DNA from: Dysgonamonadaceae bacterium
GTDB lineage: Bacteria > Bacteroidota > Bacteroidia > Bacteroidales > Dysgonomonadaceae
Assembly (NCBI GenBank): GCA_031254645.1
Contig: JAIRUA010000002.1
Span: 1-62,290 of the forward strand
Direction: 5' to 3'
Length of the DNA: 62,290 bases
Shown: positions 61,098-62,290 of the stretch, piece by piece
Numbering within the stretch: position 1 is the first letter of the stretch
How the letters are laid out: the number at the start of each line of letters is the position of its first letter
Translations under genes and position numbers: made by a program
The notes under the pieces: generated by a model
What the model was told of the DNA's origin: nothing
Database searches by the model: none
Seen by the model: the letters and a program-made list of their open reading frames with translations, nothing else

Positions 61098-62290
61098 TTA
61101 AACGTTTTTCATACTCAACTGTATTCTTTTTCTCTCCAAATCTACCGATACCACTTTTACTTTTATGTGCTGATGCAACGACACTACATCGGTAGGATTC
61201 GATACGAAACGGTCGGCAAGTTCCGAAATATGTACCAAGCCATTTTCTTTGATGCCAAAATCTACGAAACAGCCAAAATTGGTTACGTTGGTAACAATTC
61301 CGTTCATCGTCATTCCCTCTTTTACGTCGGCAATGGTGCGGATAGTGGGGTCAAATTCCAACATTTTTACCTTTGTGCGCGGGTCTCTGCCGGGCTTTTC
61401 GAGTTCTTGTAGAATGTCGGTCAATGTCTCGGTGCCGGTTGTGTTGGTTTTATAGCGATTGATATCGATGGTTTCGATGATTGATTTATTATTAATCAGA
61501 TCCTTAACGGAACATTTCAAATCTTTCGCCATTTTTTCGACTACACCATAACTTTCGGGGTGAACGGCGGAATTATCGAGCGGATTTTCGGCGTCGGGAA
61601 TGCGGAGAAATCCGGCACATTGTTCGAACGCTTTTTCGCCTAATCGGGGTACTTTTTTCAATTCTTTGCGAGCACGAAATGCGCCGTTTTCGGCACGATA
61701 ATTCACAATATTTTGCGCCAACGATTCGCCCAATCCCGACACGTACATCAATAAATGTTTGCTTGCCGTGTTGAGATTTACGCCCACGAGATTCACGCAA
61801 CTTTCTACCGTTTGGTCAAGCGAATGTTTCAATTTCGATTGATCAACATCGTGTTGGTACTGCCCAACACCGATGGATTTCGGGTCGATTTTCACCAATT
61901 CGGCTAACGGATCCATCAGGCGTCGACCGATAGATACCGCGCCTCGCACGGTTACGTCGTATTCGGGAAACTCCTCGCGCGCCACCGGCGATGCCGAATA
62001 GATAGATGCGCCGCTCTCGTTGACGATGAACACCTGCACCTCGCGAAAAAGCGTCATGCTTTGGATAAACCGTTCCGTTTCGCGGCTGGCAGTGCCGTTG
62101 CCGATGGCAATAGCGTCAATCTTGTAGGAATTGACCAAAGACACAATCTTACGCTTGGCGTCAACGATTTCGCTTTGCGGTTTGTGCGGGTAAATGGTTT
62201 CGTTGTGCCGAAGATTGCCTTGGGCATCCAAACACACTAACTTACAGCCGGAAGTGAAACCCGGATCAATAGCGAGTACGTTCTTTTGCC
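61098..62290 (-). CDS. tex: Tex-family transcription accessory protein, C-terminal part (truncated by window edge)
   Basis: The frame continues through the window edge; the ATG-like codon at 62237 is internal. About 397 codons are visible: the end of the YqgF/RNase H-like domain (VLAIDPGFTSGCK), helix-hairpin-helix repeats (GLGESLAQNIVNYR, VPRLGEKAFEQCAGFLRIP) and a C-terminal S1 domain (GMTMNGIVTNVTNFGCFVDF). Tex binds nucleic acid and affects transcription and RNA turnover. The N-terminus lies outside. Confidence 0.95.
   Translation of the reverse strand, partial: QKNVLAIDPGFTSGCKLVCLDAQGNLRHNETIYPHKPQSEIVDAKRKIVSLVNSYKIDAIAIGNGTASRETERFIQSMTLFREVQVFIVNESGASIYSASPVAREEFPEYDVTVRGAVSIGRRLMDPLAELVKIDPKSIGVGQYQHDVDQSKLKHSLDQTVESCVNLVGVNLNTASKHLLMYVSGLGESLAQNIVNYRAENGAFRARKELKKVPRLGEKAFEQCAGFLRIPDAENPLDNSAVHPESYGVVEKMAKDLKCSVKDLINNKSIIETIDINRYKTNTTGTETLTDILQELEKPGRDPRTKVKMLEFDPTIRTIADVKEGMTMNGIVTNVTNFGCFVDFGIKENGLVHISELADRFVSNPTDVVSLHQHIKVKVVSVDLERKRIQLSMKNV

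Overview
The window comes from a Bacteroidales-type genome (Bacteroidota). Evidence: two SusC/SusD outer-membrane uptake pairs, lipoproteins with an SxxC lipobox, the HU / 30-residue bS22-like / RNase G order, promoters of the Bacteroidota form (TTTG, about 19-20 bases, TAnnTTTG), almost no Shine-Dalgarno sequences, and tRNAs without encoded CCA. Species cannot be fixed from this sequence.

Layout. 1-28.7 kb is housekeeping chromosome: the dnaE 3' end, thioredoxin, a FabH-like synthase, tRNA-Ser(GCT), mltG, a zincin-like lipoprotein, RNase G, a bS22-like 30-residue protein, HU, EF-P, an atypical Fpg-family protein, radC, a DUF59 Fe-S protein, lpxH, lipid genes (GtrA, CDP-alcohol transferase, acyltransferase), a YjjG-like phosphatase, DUF3127, ftcD, metH, a Gate-domain protein and smpB. 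These are followed by an ECF sigma / membrane-spanning anti-sigma / lipoprotein operon, sppA, lpxK and thiL. Many junctions hold palindromic repeat linkers of several sequence families.

28.74-42.60 kb is an integrated mobilizable element of about 13.9 kb inserted at the 3' end of tRNA-Phe(GAA). A 10-bp core repeat lies at both ends, and the presumed native tRNA terminator is displaced beyond the right end. Its backbone is a tyrosine recombinase, a DUF3853-type small protein, an SF3-like helicase, a Toprim protein and a MobV relaxase with hairpins resembling an oriT. Its cargo is (i) a six-gene, very AT-rich, tightly coupled operon: radical SAM enzyme, NitT/TauT-type ABC ATPase, permease, membrane-anchored substrate-binding protein, an unrecognised 665-residue protein and a coiled-coil membrane protein; and (ii) an AAA-ATPase/nuclease-like gene bracketed by two-block 50-bp inverted repeats. 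The six-gene operon is the best candidate here for an undescribed system, possibly a host-beneficial or anti-mobile-element cargo. No function can be proven from sequence.

42.6-62.3 kb returns to chromosome: a small lipoprotein with a G9 tract at its -33 promoter position, pyruvate:ferredoxin oxidoreductase (nifJ), a truncated DUF1016 gene, an AAA_14-type ATPase, two tandem SusC/SusD pairs, a DUF1080 protein and the C-terminal part of tex. Both susC genes carry a G8 homopolymer a few codons after the start, suggesting on/off phase variation, and they share related promoters and leaders.
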